Origin: an uncultured Pelagibacteraceae bacterium
GTDB taxonomy: Bacteria > Pseudomonadota > Alphaproteobacteria > Pelagibacterales > Pelagibacteraceae
DNA: 62,113 nt
Assembly (NCBI GenBank): GCA_902536925.1
Contig: CACAZL010000004.1
Location: 1 to 62,113, forward strand
Reading direction: 5' to 3'
The position numbers and the translations under genes are program-made. This document shows positions 45,469-53,391 of the stretch, piece by piece. Positions within the stretch are counted from its first letter, which is position 1, and each line of letters begins with the position of its first letter. A model generated the notes under the pieces. That model was not told the DNA's origin and did not search any database. It saw only the letters and a program-made list of their open reading frames with translations.

Positions 45469-46485
45469 CTAATTGCTCTTAGCATATGCTTGTGCTGCCT
45501 CTAAAGCGTCAGCATCAATCATTTTAGCCATTGCTGGCATCACTTCATCTTTCATAAGCTTATCAAACTTAGCTTTTTCAGCCCCTGAAAGTGTAGTAAC
45601 AACCCCACCTCTTTCTTGGAATTTTTTAAGAGTGCTTTCTCCAGTATCCATAATTAAATCAGTTGATCTTTTTCCAATTTCTTTACCAACATCCATTATG
45701 ATTTTTTGTAAGTCTGGAGATAAACTATTAAACCAAGTTGAGTTTGCCATGATATATGCATCAGCATAATATTGATAAGGCTTTTGAGCGTATTTCAAAA
45801 ACTCCCACCAGCTATATGCCTCTATACTTCCTGGAGGACTATTAATTGTATCAATCATTCCAGTTTGTAAAGATGTATAAACTTCACCAGTAGGCAATGA
45901 TACTCTGTTTGCTCCTAAAGCATCCCACATTGGCTCTTCACTTTTTAAAAGTCTTCTAGCCTTTAAACCTTTCATAGCATCAATACCTGTTAATTCCTTA
46001 GCACTTGAAAAAGTCATTACAGGTCCAACTGGGTTATACATTACTAATGTTGAATTAGTTTTTTTTGTTAACTCACCCCAAATTTCTTTTCCTTTAGGTG
46101 AATTTTGAAAAAAACCTCTTTGCTGTTCCCATGAATTAAATAGTCCTGGAAATGAAGCAACATTAAAGTTCTTATTGATTGGTGGGAAACTTACTACTCC
46201 AACAATTCCTCCAAGTTCAACCGCACCAGAAGTAACTGCTCCCATTACTTCTCTAATTCCAAACAATTGTTTAGATGGATATACTTCGATTTTTAATTTC
46301 CCCTTTGCTCTTTTGTTGACTTCATCTGCAAATATTTGTGCATGTTTTGCACTATGGTGCTTCGGGCTCCAGTGAACTGATAAACGTCCAATTATTTCTG
46401 AAAAAGCAGCTGTTGAAGTAAGAACAAATGAAAAAATAAATGTTAAGCTAATAATAGCTTTATAAATTGATTTAAATTTATTCAT
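45469..46485 (-). CDS. dctP: TRAP transporter substrate-binding protein (DctP family)
   Basis: 338 residues with a Sec signal peptide (cleavage around AAFS). Family features: HAQIFADEVNKRAKGKLKIEVYPSKQL (shown to 27 positions in the gene, key parts VYPSKQL and GIREVMGAV), KGLKARRL, and GEVYTSLQTGMIDTI with the ligand-contacting Arg/Asn region upstream. Binds the substrate in the periplasm; carboxylate-type ligands are typical, but the actual one cannot be read from sequence. GAGG ribosome-binding site just upstream. Confidence 0.95.
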   Translation of the reverse strand: MNKFKSIYKAIISLTFIFSFVLTSTAAFSEIIGRLSVHWSPKHHSAKHAQIFADEVNKRAKGKLKIEVYPSKQLFGIREVMGAVTSGAVELGGIVGVVSFPPINKNFNVASFPGLFNSWEQQRGFFQNSPKGKEIWGELTKKTNSTLVMYNPVGPVMTFSSAKELTGIDAMKGLKARRLLKSEEPMWDALGANRVSLPTGEVYTSLQTGMIDTINSPPGSIEAYSWWEFLKYAQKPYQYYADAYIMANSTWFNSLSPDLQKIIMDVGKEIGKRSTDLIMDTGESTLKKFQERGGVVTTLSGAEKAKFDKLMKDEVMPAMAKMIDADALEAAQAYAKSN

Positions 46486-46574
46486 TTTTCCTCTCTTTTT
46501 TAAAAATTGATCATATTAGTTGCATACATTTTAACAATGCAAAATTTTAAAAATTTTAATAAATTAAACTCAAA

Positions 46575-47120
46575 ATGAAACGAAATGGTTTCACATTAAT
46601 CGAACTTTTAGTTGTAGTAGCAATAATTGGTATTTTGGCAGCAGTAGGAGTTGTTGCATACAGCGGCTATACAAAAGGGGCAAAGCAAAATGTATTAAAA
46701 TCAAATTTTGCAAATATTGAAAAAAAAATCAAATTAGCAGCAACAGGTTGTTTTAGTGGAATTGAAATAAAATTTGGCCCATATCAAGATGGCAGATCAC
46801 CAAATACTCATACATGTAATACACCCGGCTTTTCTAGTAATATGTTAAGCGCTGACTCAATTACATTTAAATTGTACTTAGAAAATTTTGGTATGAAAAA
46901 CCCTATTAACAGCTCTCAACTTGGAATAAATTGGAGTAATGGAACTTGTCCACCACAGAATGTTGCTCAAGGTCAAATAGTTATGGGATATGCCCACAAA
47001 AATAATACATGCGGAATGGCTGGTAATATGTCTTGCCTTAAAGTAAATTTAGGTGATATCGACGGAAATGGATCAGATGATTTTATATCTGAAGAAATTA
47101 ATTTTTGTGATTTTAGATAA
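46575..47120 (+). CDS. Type IV pilin/pseudopilin with cysteine-rich globular domain
   Basis: 181 residues. Prepilin signal MKRNG|FTLIE with the Glu at +5 and a hydrophobic helix (LLVVVAIIGILAAVGVVAY). The globular domain has six cysteines (59, 81, 125, 146, 154, 178), enough for three disulfides, and an EF-hand-like loop DIDGNGSDDF at residues 161-170. Could be the major pilin of a DNA-uptake or adhesion pilus. No other pilus genes are in the window. Confidence 0.88.
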   Translation: MKRNGFTLIELLVVVAIIGILAAVGVVAYSGYTKGAKQNVLKSNFANIEKKIKLAATGCFSGIEIKFGPYQDGRSPNTHTCNTPGFSSNMLSADSITFKLYLENFGMKNPINSSQLGINWSNGTCPPQNVAQGQIVMGYAHKNNTCGMAGNMSCLKVNLGDIDGNGSDDFISEEINFCDFR

Positions 47121-47244
47121 ATGAAATATACAAATGATAATATATTCACCTAAATACTAGGTGGTTAAATTTCTTTTAACACAAATGATAAGGTTTTTAT
47201 TGATCCTTCAGCAAACTTTAAATAATAATTTAAATAATTAATAA
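47121..47244. other. Intergenic region after the pilin gene
   Basis: 124 noncoding bases. A small hairpin CACCTA (47147-47152), 5-base loop, TAGGTG (47158-47163), followed by a moderately T-rich stretch, may end the pilin transcript or stabilise its 3' end. The stem is only 6 bp and the T tract is broken, so it is a weak terminator at best. I see no small gene here. Confidence 0.3.
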
Positions 47245-47556
47245 ATGTTAAAGTTGTCTTTAATTATTGCTGCAATAATTTTTAGTATACTCACTTGGGC
47301 TACTGCTAATGTATGCAGTTATAATTATGTTATCCAAAAAAAAAGTAATATAATTGAGGAATTGAGTAAAGAGATTGATATTTCATTGGGAAATACGAGA
47401 GTATATTATTTTAGAGAATTAAATTGTAAAAAAGCTGATTTAAGTTTTGATATGATAAGAATGATGGAAAATATTGAAGTTATATCGGTGATGTTTTATC
47501 AATACTTTACAACGGATATAACAGGAAAACCTTTGGGAAAAAAAAATAATTTATGA
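47245..47556 (+). CDS. Small secreted or membrane-anchored protein, unknown
   Basis: 103 residues. N-terminal hydrophobic segment (LSLIIAAIIFSILTWATANV) that could be a signal peptide or anchor. Two cysteines remain (CSYNY and NCKKAD). No recognised domain. It overlaps the HIT gene by 4 bases, so it is translated with it. Following a pilin gene is suggestive, but the gap of 124 bases does not prove a link. Confidence 0.6.
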   Translation: MLKLSLIIAAIIFSILTWATANVCSYNYVIQKKSNIIEELSKEIDISLGNTRVYYFRELNCKKADLSFDMIRMMENIEVISVMFYQYFTTDITGKPLGKKNNL

Positions 47557-47918
47557 AATATGATGACAACAATATATTTGCTAAAATACTAAGAGGTGAA
47601 ATTCCTTGTAATAAAATTTATGAGGATGATTTTGTTTTATCCTTTTATGACATAAACCCTCAGAAAAAAATACATGCATTAGTAATTCCAAAAGGAAAAT
47701 ATATTGACTTAGACGACTTCAGCTCCAATGCATCCAATGAAGAAATAATTGGACTAATGAAAGGTGTTACAACTGTTGCAAAAAAATTAGGTATCTCGTC
47801 CATAGATGGTAAAGGTTATAGAGCTCTGGCTAATATAAGTGATTACGGTGGTCAAGAAGTCCCGCATCTGCACTTTCATTTATTTGGTGGTGAAAAAGTA
47901 GGAAAAATGGTTTCGTGA
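47553..47918 (+). CDS. HIT-family nucleotide-binding hydrolase (HinT-like)
   Basis: 121 residues. IFAKILRGEIPCNKIYEDDFVL (typical Hint start, key part FAKILRGEIP), IHALVIPKGKY, and the histidine triad PHLHFHLFGG with the catalytic His. Hint enzymes hydrolyse purine-nucleotide phosphoramidates. Overlaps both neighbours by 4 bases. Confidence 0.95.
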   Translation: MKYDDNNIFAKILRGEIPCNKIYEDDFVLSFYDINPQKKIHALVIPKGKYIDLDDFSSNASNEEIIGLMKGVTTVAKKLGISSIDGKGYRALANISDYGGQEVPHLHFHLFGGEKVGKMVS

Positions 47919-48427
47919 TAACTAGGATTGATAGAAAATATTTAGAGATAGACTCACTAAATAAAATTAATTCGTCAGAAAAACCAAAGAGCGGTTGTAA
48001 AGTTGAGAAAAAAAATCCTCCAGATTTTCAAATCAATAAATTTTTTTATAAGAACATTGGTAAAAGTTATCGTTGGGTCGATAGATTAGTTTGGAATGAC
48101 ACTAAATGGATAGATTATACTAACAATTCAAATTTAGAGACTTACATACTTTCTGAAAATGAAAATTTAATTGGTTTTTTTGAGCTTTTGTTTCATACAG
48201 AGACAAGAAAATGTGAAGTAGCCTATTTCGGTATTCTAGACGAATTTATAGGTAAAAAATTTGGTGGCTATCTTTTATCGGAGGCTTTGAAATTAGGATT
48301 TAGAAAAAATACTAAAAAAGTTTGGTTACATACTTGCTCATTAGACCATAAACATGCCTTGAAAAATTATTTGGGGAGAGGAATGAAAATTTTTAAATCA
48401 GAAACTATTAATTTAGATATTAGTTAA
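47915..48427 (+). CDS. GNAT-family N-acetyltransferase
   Basis: 170 residues from GTG 47915 (GTGA overlap with the HIT stop). GNAT core: LIGFFELLFH, then KCEVAYFGILDEFIGKKFGG (beta4 and acetyl-CoA loop), LLSEALKLGF, VWLHTCSLDHKHALKNYLGRGM. Acceptor unknown. Its stop overlaps the converging lolA gene by 8 bases. Confidence 0.85.
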   Translation: MITRIDRKYLEIDSLNKINSSEKPKSGCKVEKKNPPDFQINKFFYKNIGKSYRWVDRLVWNDTKWIDYTNNSNLETYILSENENLIGFFELLFHTETRKCEVAYFGILDEFIGKKFGGYLLSEALKLGFRKNTKKVWLHTCSLDHKHALKNYLGRGMKIFKSETINLDIS

Positions 48428-48974
48428 TATAATTTTGAATTTTAAATACTTTTTGATCAATCATAATATTTGTTTTCATATCAGTTAAATTTGTTTCAAC
48501 TCTATTTAGATAAACATCTGTTGTTGTCCACCCCTTTATCTCATAACTTAATTTATCAAAAAAAATATTTAATAAATTGTTATTATGTTCAATTTTAAAA
48601 GAGAACGTTTCATCATTTTCTTTAATTGTTTCCATCTGGTCTAATTTATCTATTAGAAATTTTTTATCTAAAATTAAATTTAGAGGAGTATCTTTAAGTT
48701 GGTATCTTAAATAATTTTTAATTTTTTTACTATTTATCACAAGTGATTTTCCATTAGATACTAAAATTTTATTATAAATATCATCATACCTACACAAAAT
48801 TTTTTTTGGATATGAAATTATACATTCTCCTTGTTCGGTCTTCTCTCCAATTTTTTGTATGAATTTAAAAGATATATTTTCTATATTCTCTAGTTTGTTT
48901 TTTATTGATTGCTTTGATGATGCAAAAATATTAATTGGATAAAGAAGAATTAATATAAAAATTAAATATTTCAC
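48420..48974 (-). CDS. lolA: Outer-membrane lipoprotein carrier protein LolA
   Basis: 184 residues. Signal peptide (cleavage after FAS), then a LolA-like beta-barrel: NISFKFIQKIGEKTEQGECIIS (key FKFIQ), a YDDIYNKILVSNGKSLVI block, and LEYEIKGW-like LSYEIKGWTTTDV. Carries lipoproteins across the periplasm to the outer membrane. The start touches the ftsK stop, an ftsK-lolA pairing seen in other alphaproteobacteria. Confidence 0.85.
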   Translation of the reverse strand: MKYLIFILILLYPINIFASSKQSIKNKLENIENISFKFIQKIGEKTEQGECIISYPKKILCRYDDIYNKILVSNGKSLVINSKKIKNYLRYQLKDTPLNLILDKKFLIDKLDQMETIKENDETFSFKIEHNNNLLNIFFDKLSYEIKGWTTTDVYLNRVETNLTDMKTNIMIDQKVFKIQNYIN

Positions 48975-51052
48975 TACTTTAAAACTTCTCTTTTACCAAC
49001 ATGATTAGCTTTGCTAACCTCACCATTTGCTTCCATCTGATCAATAATTCTTGCAGCCCTATTATATCCAATTTGTAATTTTCTTTGCAAAAAAGAGGTA
49101 GATGCTTTTCTTTCTGATTTAATTATTTCTAACGCTTCACTATACAATTCATCGGTGTCAGAATTATCCTTATTTTTTTCACCAATTTCTTTCTCGTCAG
49201 CAAAATTCAAAATTTCATCAACATAATCTGGCTCAGCTTGATTTCTTAGGAAGTTGTTTACTTTATCTATTTCTATCTCTGACACATATGGCGCATGTAT
49301 CCGTGTAATTCTATTAGCTGAGGACATATATAACATATCTCCTTTTCCTAAAAGCTGCTCAGCTCCTTGCTCACCTAAAATTGTTCTGCTATCAATTTTA
49401 GAGGTTACTTGGAATGAAATACGAGTAGGAAAATTAGCCTTAATTGTACCAGTTATTACGTCTACGCTTGGTCTTTGAGTGGCCATTATTATATGGATTC
49501 CAGCCGCTCTAGCCATTTGTGATAATTTTTGAATATAATTTTCAATTTCTTTTCCAGCTACCAGCATGAGATCTGACATTTCATCAACAATTACAACAAT
49601 ATAAGGCATCTTTACTTTGTGCTTTTCATTATATCCGCCAATGTTCCTTACACCCACTTTTGTCATCAATCTGTATCTACTTTCCATTTCTTTACCTACC
49701 CAACCTAAAACAGATGCTGCTTTTTTTGCCTCAGTAATTACTGGACATAATAAATGAGGTATCCCCTCATAAGTTGAAAGTTCTAACATTTTTGGATCGA
49801 TCAAAATGAACTTACATATGTCAGGTGTATGTTTATAAATCAGTGATAGGATAATTGTATTAATGCATACTGATTTTCCTGAGCCAGTGGTACCTGCTAT
49901 TAATAAATGAGGCATTGAACTTAAATCACTAGTTATTGGTTCTCCAGATATACTTTTACCAAGAGCAATAGGTAATTTAATTTCTCTTTTTTTAAAATTC
50001 TTATCTGAAATTATTTCTCTTAAAAAAACATTTTCTCTGGATATCTTTGGCAATTCAATACCAACGGTATTGCTACCAGGTATAGTTGCTATTCTCGCAG
50101 ATTCAGAGCTGGTATTCCTTGCAATATCTTCTGCTAAATTAATAATTTTAGATACCTTTACCCCAGCAGCTGGTTCAAATTCGTTAAGCGAAACAACTGG
50201 TCCGTGACTTATTTTTTTTATTTTCCCTTCTACACCAAAATCAAGAAGTATTTTTTCCAATCCTTCAGCATCAATTTTAACATCTTCTTTATTATTAGAG
50301 ACTTTTTCTGGTTTTTTTAAAAAATCAATTAAAGGCAATTTAGTTTTCACATCATTTAAAATTGATTTGTTGTTAGAAAATAAATCTTCTTGAACAGGTG
50401 GCTCTTCAGTTTTTTCTAAAATAGTATTTTTTTTAAATATATTTTCCCGATTAGTAGAATTATCTTTTTTTGAAGAAAATATATTTTTTAATAGAGAGAA
50501 AAAATTTATAATATGAGAAATTTTGAAATTACTGCTTAGAAGAAAAAAAAATAAAATAAAAAATATTAATAAATAATAGCTTGCTGTTTTGTTAATTTTC
50601 AAAAAATCTATAATTATAGTTTCTGACATTAAATCACCAACAAATCCGTTGTTCCCATTTATTATTAACCAATATGTTTCCTCATGGAATATACTAAAGA
50701 AGAATGTCGCAACAATAATGTAAAGAATTATAAAAAAAATATTTTCTATAATAATAATAAATTTTTTATTAAGTGTTATTGATACTCCTGTAAATAGAAG
50801 AGAAAAAGGAATTAAAAGAGAAATTAAACCAATAGATTGAAAAAATATATCAGCGATGAAGCTCCCTCTAAATCCAAGTAAATTTCTTATCTCCTGGTTT
50901 TCTGGAAATATAAAATTTGGATCTTCTGGAGAATAGCTAATTAAAGATATAAAAAGCAATATAGAGATAACTACAAGAAAAATGCCAACTAATTCAGCTA
51001 ATCTTCTTATAATAAAATCGCTTATTTTACTGATATAATTTTTAAATATCAT
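48974..51052 (-). CDS. ftsK: DNA translocase FtsK
   Basis: 692 residues. Four N-terminal membrane helices, a short linker, then the motor: Walker A AGTTGSGKSVC at residues 386-396, Walker B IVVIVDEMSDLML, IHIIMATQRPSVDVITG; C-terminal winged-helix gamma domain (RKASTSFLQRKLQIGYNRAA). Pumps chromosome termini through the septum and activates XerCD. Much shorter linker than in E. coli, in line with genome streamlining. Confidence 0.98.
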   Translation of the reverse strand: MIFKNYISKISDFIIRRLAELVGIFLVVISILLFISLISYSPEDPNFIFPENQEIRNLLGFRGSFIADIFFQSIGLISLLIPFSLLFTGVSITLNKKFIIIIENIFFIILYIIVATFFFSIFHEETYWLIINGNNGFVGDLMSETIIIDFLKINKTASYYLLIFFILFFFLLSSNFKISHIINFFSLLKNIFSSKKDNSTNRENIFKKNTILEKTEEPPVQEDLFSNNKSILNDVKTKLPLIDFLKKPEKVSNNKEDVKIDAEGLEKILLDFGVEGKIKKISHGPVVSLNEFEPAAGVKVSKIINLAEDIARNTSSESARIATIPGSNTVGIELPKISRENVFLREIISDKNFKKREIKLPIALGKSISGEPITSDLSSMPHLLIAGTTGSGKSVCINTIILSLIYKHTPDICKFILIDPKMLELSTYEGIPHLLCPVITEAKKAASVLGWVGKEMESRYRLMTKVGVRNIGGYNEKHKVKMPYIVVIVDEMSDLMLVAGKEIENYIQKLSQMARAAGIHIIMATQRPSVDVITGTIKANFPTRISFQVTSKIDSRTILGEQGAEQLLGKGDMLYMSSANRITRIHAPYVSEIEIDKVNNFLRNQAEPDYVDEILNFADEKEIGEKNKDNSDTDELYSEALEIIKSERKASTSFLQRKLQIGYNRAARIIDQMEANGEVSKANHVGKREVLK

Positions 51053-51113
51053 GAATCAAAACTGCTTTTGTCACTTTGTATCATTTAATTTTTATTGTTA
51101 AAATTATTTTGTT

Positions 51114-52196
51114 ATGAAAATTTGTCTTATAGGCCAAAATTTAACAAATTTGATTCTCGCTAACGTTTTAGAGGAAAAAAAACTCAATGTTGACATATAT
51201 TTAAATAAAAAATTTCAAAACATTAAAACAAATAGAACAATAGCTTTATCAAGCGAAAATTTTGATTATTTAAAATCTATAGCAAAATCGAATATTATAT
51301 CATGGAAAAGCAAGGAAATTAAAATTTTTACTGAAAGTTCACAATCTGAAGAGATAATTAACTTTAATAAAAAAAATAAAGAGGTTTTTAATTTAGTATC
51401 TTACTCAAAATTAAATGAAATTTTTTTTAAAAAAATAAAAAAATCAAAATTTATAAAAATATATCATTCAAATACTTCTAGTTCACTTATTCTAAATAAA
51501 ATAAAAAAATATGATTTAGTTATTAATAGTGAAAATAAAAATTTTATTTCAAATAAATTTTTTACAAATAAAATAAAAAAAAATTATAGAAGTAGAGCGT
51601 ATACATTTCTAATAAATCATCGTCGCAAAGATAATAATAGTGCTATTCAAGTTTTTACAAAATTTGGACCTTTAGCATTTCTGCCATTATCTAATACTAA
51701 AACTTCAGTAGTTTTTTCTTATAAGGGAATGGAAGTAGATGATAAGAAAATCCTCGATATATTTAAAAAATATAATTCTTTTTATGTATTTACTAAAATT
51801 AATAAAATTGAAAATTTTAGTCTGAGTTTTGAAATGCTTAGAAATTATACCTATAATAATATCCTTGCTTTTGGTGATTTAATACATCGTATACACCCTC
51901 TTGCAGGGCAAGGATTTAACATGACTATTAGAGATATTAAAATAATTTCAAAGATGGTAAATGATAGAATATCACTAGGCCTTCCAATAGATATCTCAGT
52001 TGCTGAAGATTTCCAGAGCTCTACTAAACATCTAAATTATCTTTATGGAAAAGCAATCGATGGTATTTATGAATTTTTTAGGTTAGATAGTAATATTAAT
52101 AATTCAATTTCAAAACCAGTTTTTAGTATTTTAAATAAAAATTCTATTTTTAAAAAGTATTCTAATATTTTATCAGATAAAGGATTAAACCTATAA
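51114..52196 (+). CDS. UbiH/COQ6-family FAD monooxygenase homologue, degenerate N terminus
   Basis: 360 residues. The C-terminal FAD motif is clear: LAFGDLIHRIHPLAGQGFNM, matching GDAAHxxHPxAGQG of ubiquinone hydroxylases. But the N-terminal GxGxxG is replaced by CLIGQNLTNLI (residues 4-14), and the DG motif reads DLVINSENKN. Either FAD is held differently or the protein is a non-catalytic partner in ubiquinone synthesis. Divergent from ftsK. Confidence 0.8.
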   Translation: MKICLIGQNLTNLILANVLEEKKLNVDIYLNKKFQNIKTNRTIALSSENFDYLKSIAKSNIISWKSKEIKIFTESSQSEEIINFNKKNKEVFNLVSYSKLNEIFFKKIKKSKFIKIYHSNTSSSLILNKIKKYDLVINSENKNFISNKFFTNKIKKNYRSRAYTFLINHRRKDNNSAIQVFTKFGPLAFLPLSNTKTSVVFSYKGMEVDDKKILDIFKKYNSFYVFTKINKIENFSLSFEMLRNYTYNNILAFGDLIHRIHPLAGQGFNMTIRDIKIISKMVNDRISLGLPIDISVAEDFQSSTKHLNYLYGKAIDGIYEFFRLDSNINNSISKPVFSILNKNSIFKKYSNILSDKGLNL

Positions 52197-52197
52197 A

Positions 52198-52839
52198 TTA
52201 TTGGAGAGTAGTATTTTCAAACTCGTCTTTAATATAATTATTTAAAATTTGTTCCATTTTTTCTTTTCTTACATTTATATCAAGACTTTCTAATAATATT
52301 TGTTTTTCCTCTAATGAAAAGGGTGATGCCATTGATAGATCATTAAGGGTTTGGCTAAGATCCTTCTTTTCTAAGTCTTTTAAGTTCACAATATACCCTT
52401 GTTTTTTGAAAAACGTTCTCATGTTATTCATAATTGAACTCAAGTCTGAAAAGTTAACTTCGTTACTTTTTTGCATTATATCTTTTGAAAATTGATCATA
52501 TTGAACATTGCACTCACGGTACATTTTATCGGTATTTAACTCTGAGTTTATTCTGTATCTACAAATCCCGTTTAAAATAATAAGTATTCTACCGTCTTCG
52601 GTTTCATTGAAACTTGTGATTTTTCCAATACATCCTATTTCATATAAATCAGGTTTTTTCAAAGAACCTGTTTTTTTTGGCTGTATCATTCCAATCATCC
52701 TATGTTTTTTCATACTATCATTCACCATCTGTAAATATCGAGGCTCAAAAATATTCAGTGGAACAGTTGTACCAGGGAACATTATAAAATTTGATAAAGG
52801 GAAAATTGGTATAGTTTTTGGTAATTCTTCAAATTTCAT
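52198..52839 (-). CDS. Lon N-terminal (substrate-binding) domain protein
   Basis: 213 residues. IPIFPLSNFIMFPGTTVPLNIFEPRYLQM is the LON-domain start (key PGTTVPLNIFEPRY); IGCIGKITSFNETEDGR follows, then a helical bundle at the C terminus. Stand-alone LON proteins lack protease and ATPase; role unclear. Next to tRNA-Gly, on the opposite strand. Confidence 0.92.
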   Translation of the reverse strand: MKFEELPKTIPIFPLSNFIMFPGTTVPLNIFEPRYLQMVNDSMKKHRMIGMIQPKKTGSLKKPDLYEIGCIGKITSFNETEDGRILIILNGICRYRINSELNTDKMYRECNVQYDQFSKDIMQKSNEVNFSDLSSIMNNMRTFFKKQGYIVNLKDLEKKDLSQTLNDLSMASPFSLEEKQILLESLDINVRKEKMEQILNNYIKDEFENTTLQ

Positions 52840-52961
52840 ATCTTAATTATAATAATTCTTGTCAAGGTTACAACTATACAGAAATGATTCGTAGTCGCAT
52901 TTAATTATTTAATCACTTGCTAAATCCAAAAAAAGCTTTTAGTTTTATTATGTAAGAATAA

Positions 52962-53036
52962 GCGGGCATAGCTCAGTGGTAGAGCGTCTCGTTGCCAACG
53001 AGAAGGTCGTGGGTTCAAGTCCCATTGCCCGCTCCA
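52962..53036 (+). tRNA. tRNA-Gly (anticodon GCC)
   Basis: 75 bases including an encoded CCA. Acceptor stem GCGGGCA pairs with TGCCCGC, discriminator T; D arm GCTCAGTGGTAGAGC; anticodon stem CTCGT/ACGAG with loop TTGCCAA giving GCC (reads GGC and GGU); T arm GTGGGTTCAAGTCCCAT. The only tRNA in the window. Confidence 0.98.
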
Positions 53037-53052
53037 TTAAAGGAATTATATT

Positions 53053-53391
53053 ATGAGTGATCTAGCAAGTAAAAAATGTATCCCGTGCGAAGGCAATATC
53101 CCGCCATTTAACACAGAAGAAATTCATAAATATTTAAAACAAGTTGATGGATGGGAAGTTATAGAGGATAAAATAGATGGTTTTCATTTAATAAAAAATT
53201 TTAAATTTGATGATTTTTTACAAAGTCAAGAATTTGTGAATAAAGTTGGAGAAATTGCTGAAACAGAGGGACATCACCCTGATCTGTGGTATGGATGGGG
53301 CTATGCAAGAATTAAAATATTTACTCATGCAATTAAAGGTCTTGCTGAGAGTGATTTTATTTTAGCTGCTAAAATAGATAAGATAAATTGA
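53053..53391 (+). CDS. phhB: 4a-hydroxytetrahydrobiopterin dehydratase (pterin carbinolamine dehydratase)
   Basis: 112 residues. Catalytic signature EGHHPDLWYGWGYARIKIFT and an N-terminal VDGWEVIEDKIDG. Recycles the pterin cofactor of aromatic hydroxylases, or acts in molybdopterin or other pterin pathways. No hydroxylase gene is nearby. Starts 16 bases after the tRNA and may be read from the tRNA promoter. Confidence 0.93.
   Translation: MSDLASKKCIPCEGNIPPFNTEEIHKYLKQVDGWEVIEDKIDGFHLIKNFKFDDFLQSQEFVNKVGEIAETEGHHPDLWYGWGYARIKIFTHAIKGLAESDFILAAKIDKIN

Noticed and set aside
47147-47163. Hairpin after the pilin as a confident terminator
   Set aside because: Only 6 bp of stem and no good T tract; kept as a weak note only.
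53053-53391. phhB as part of a phenylalanine-hydroxylase operon
   Set aside because: No phhA or related gene is next to it in this window.
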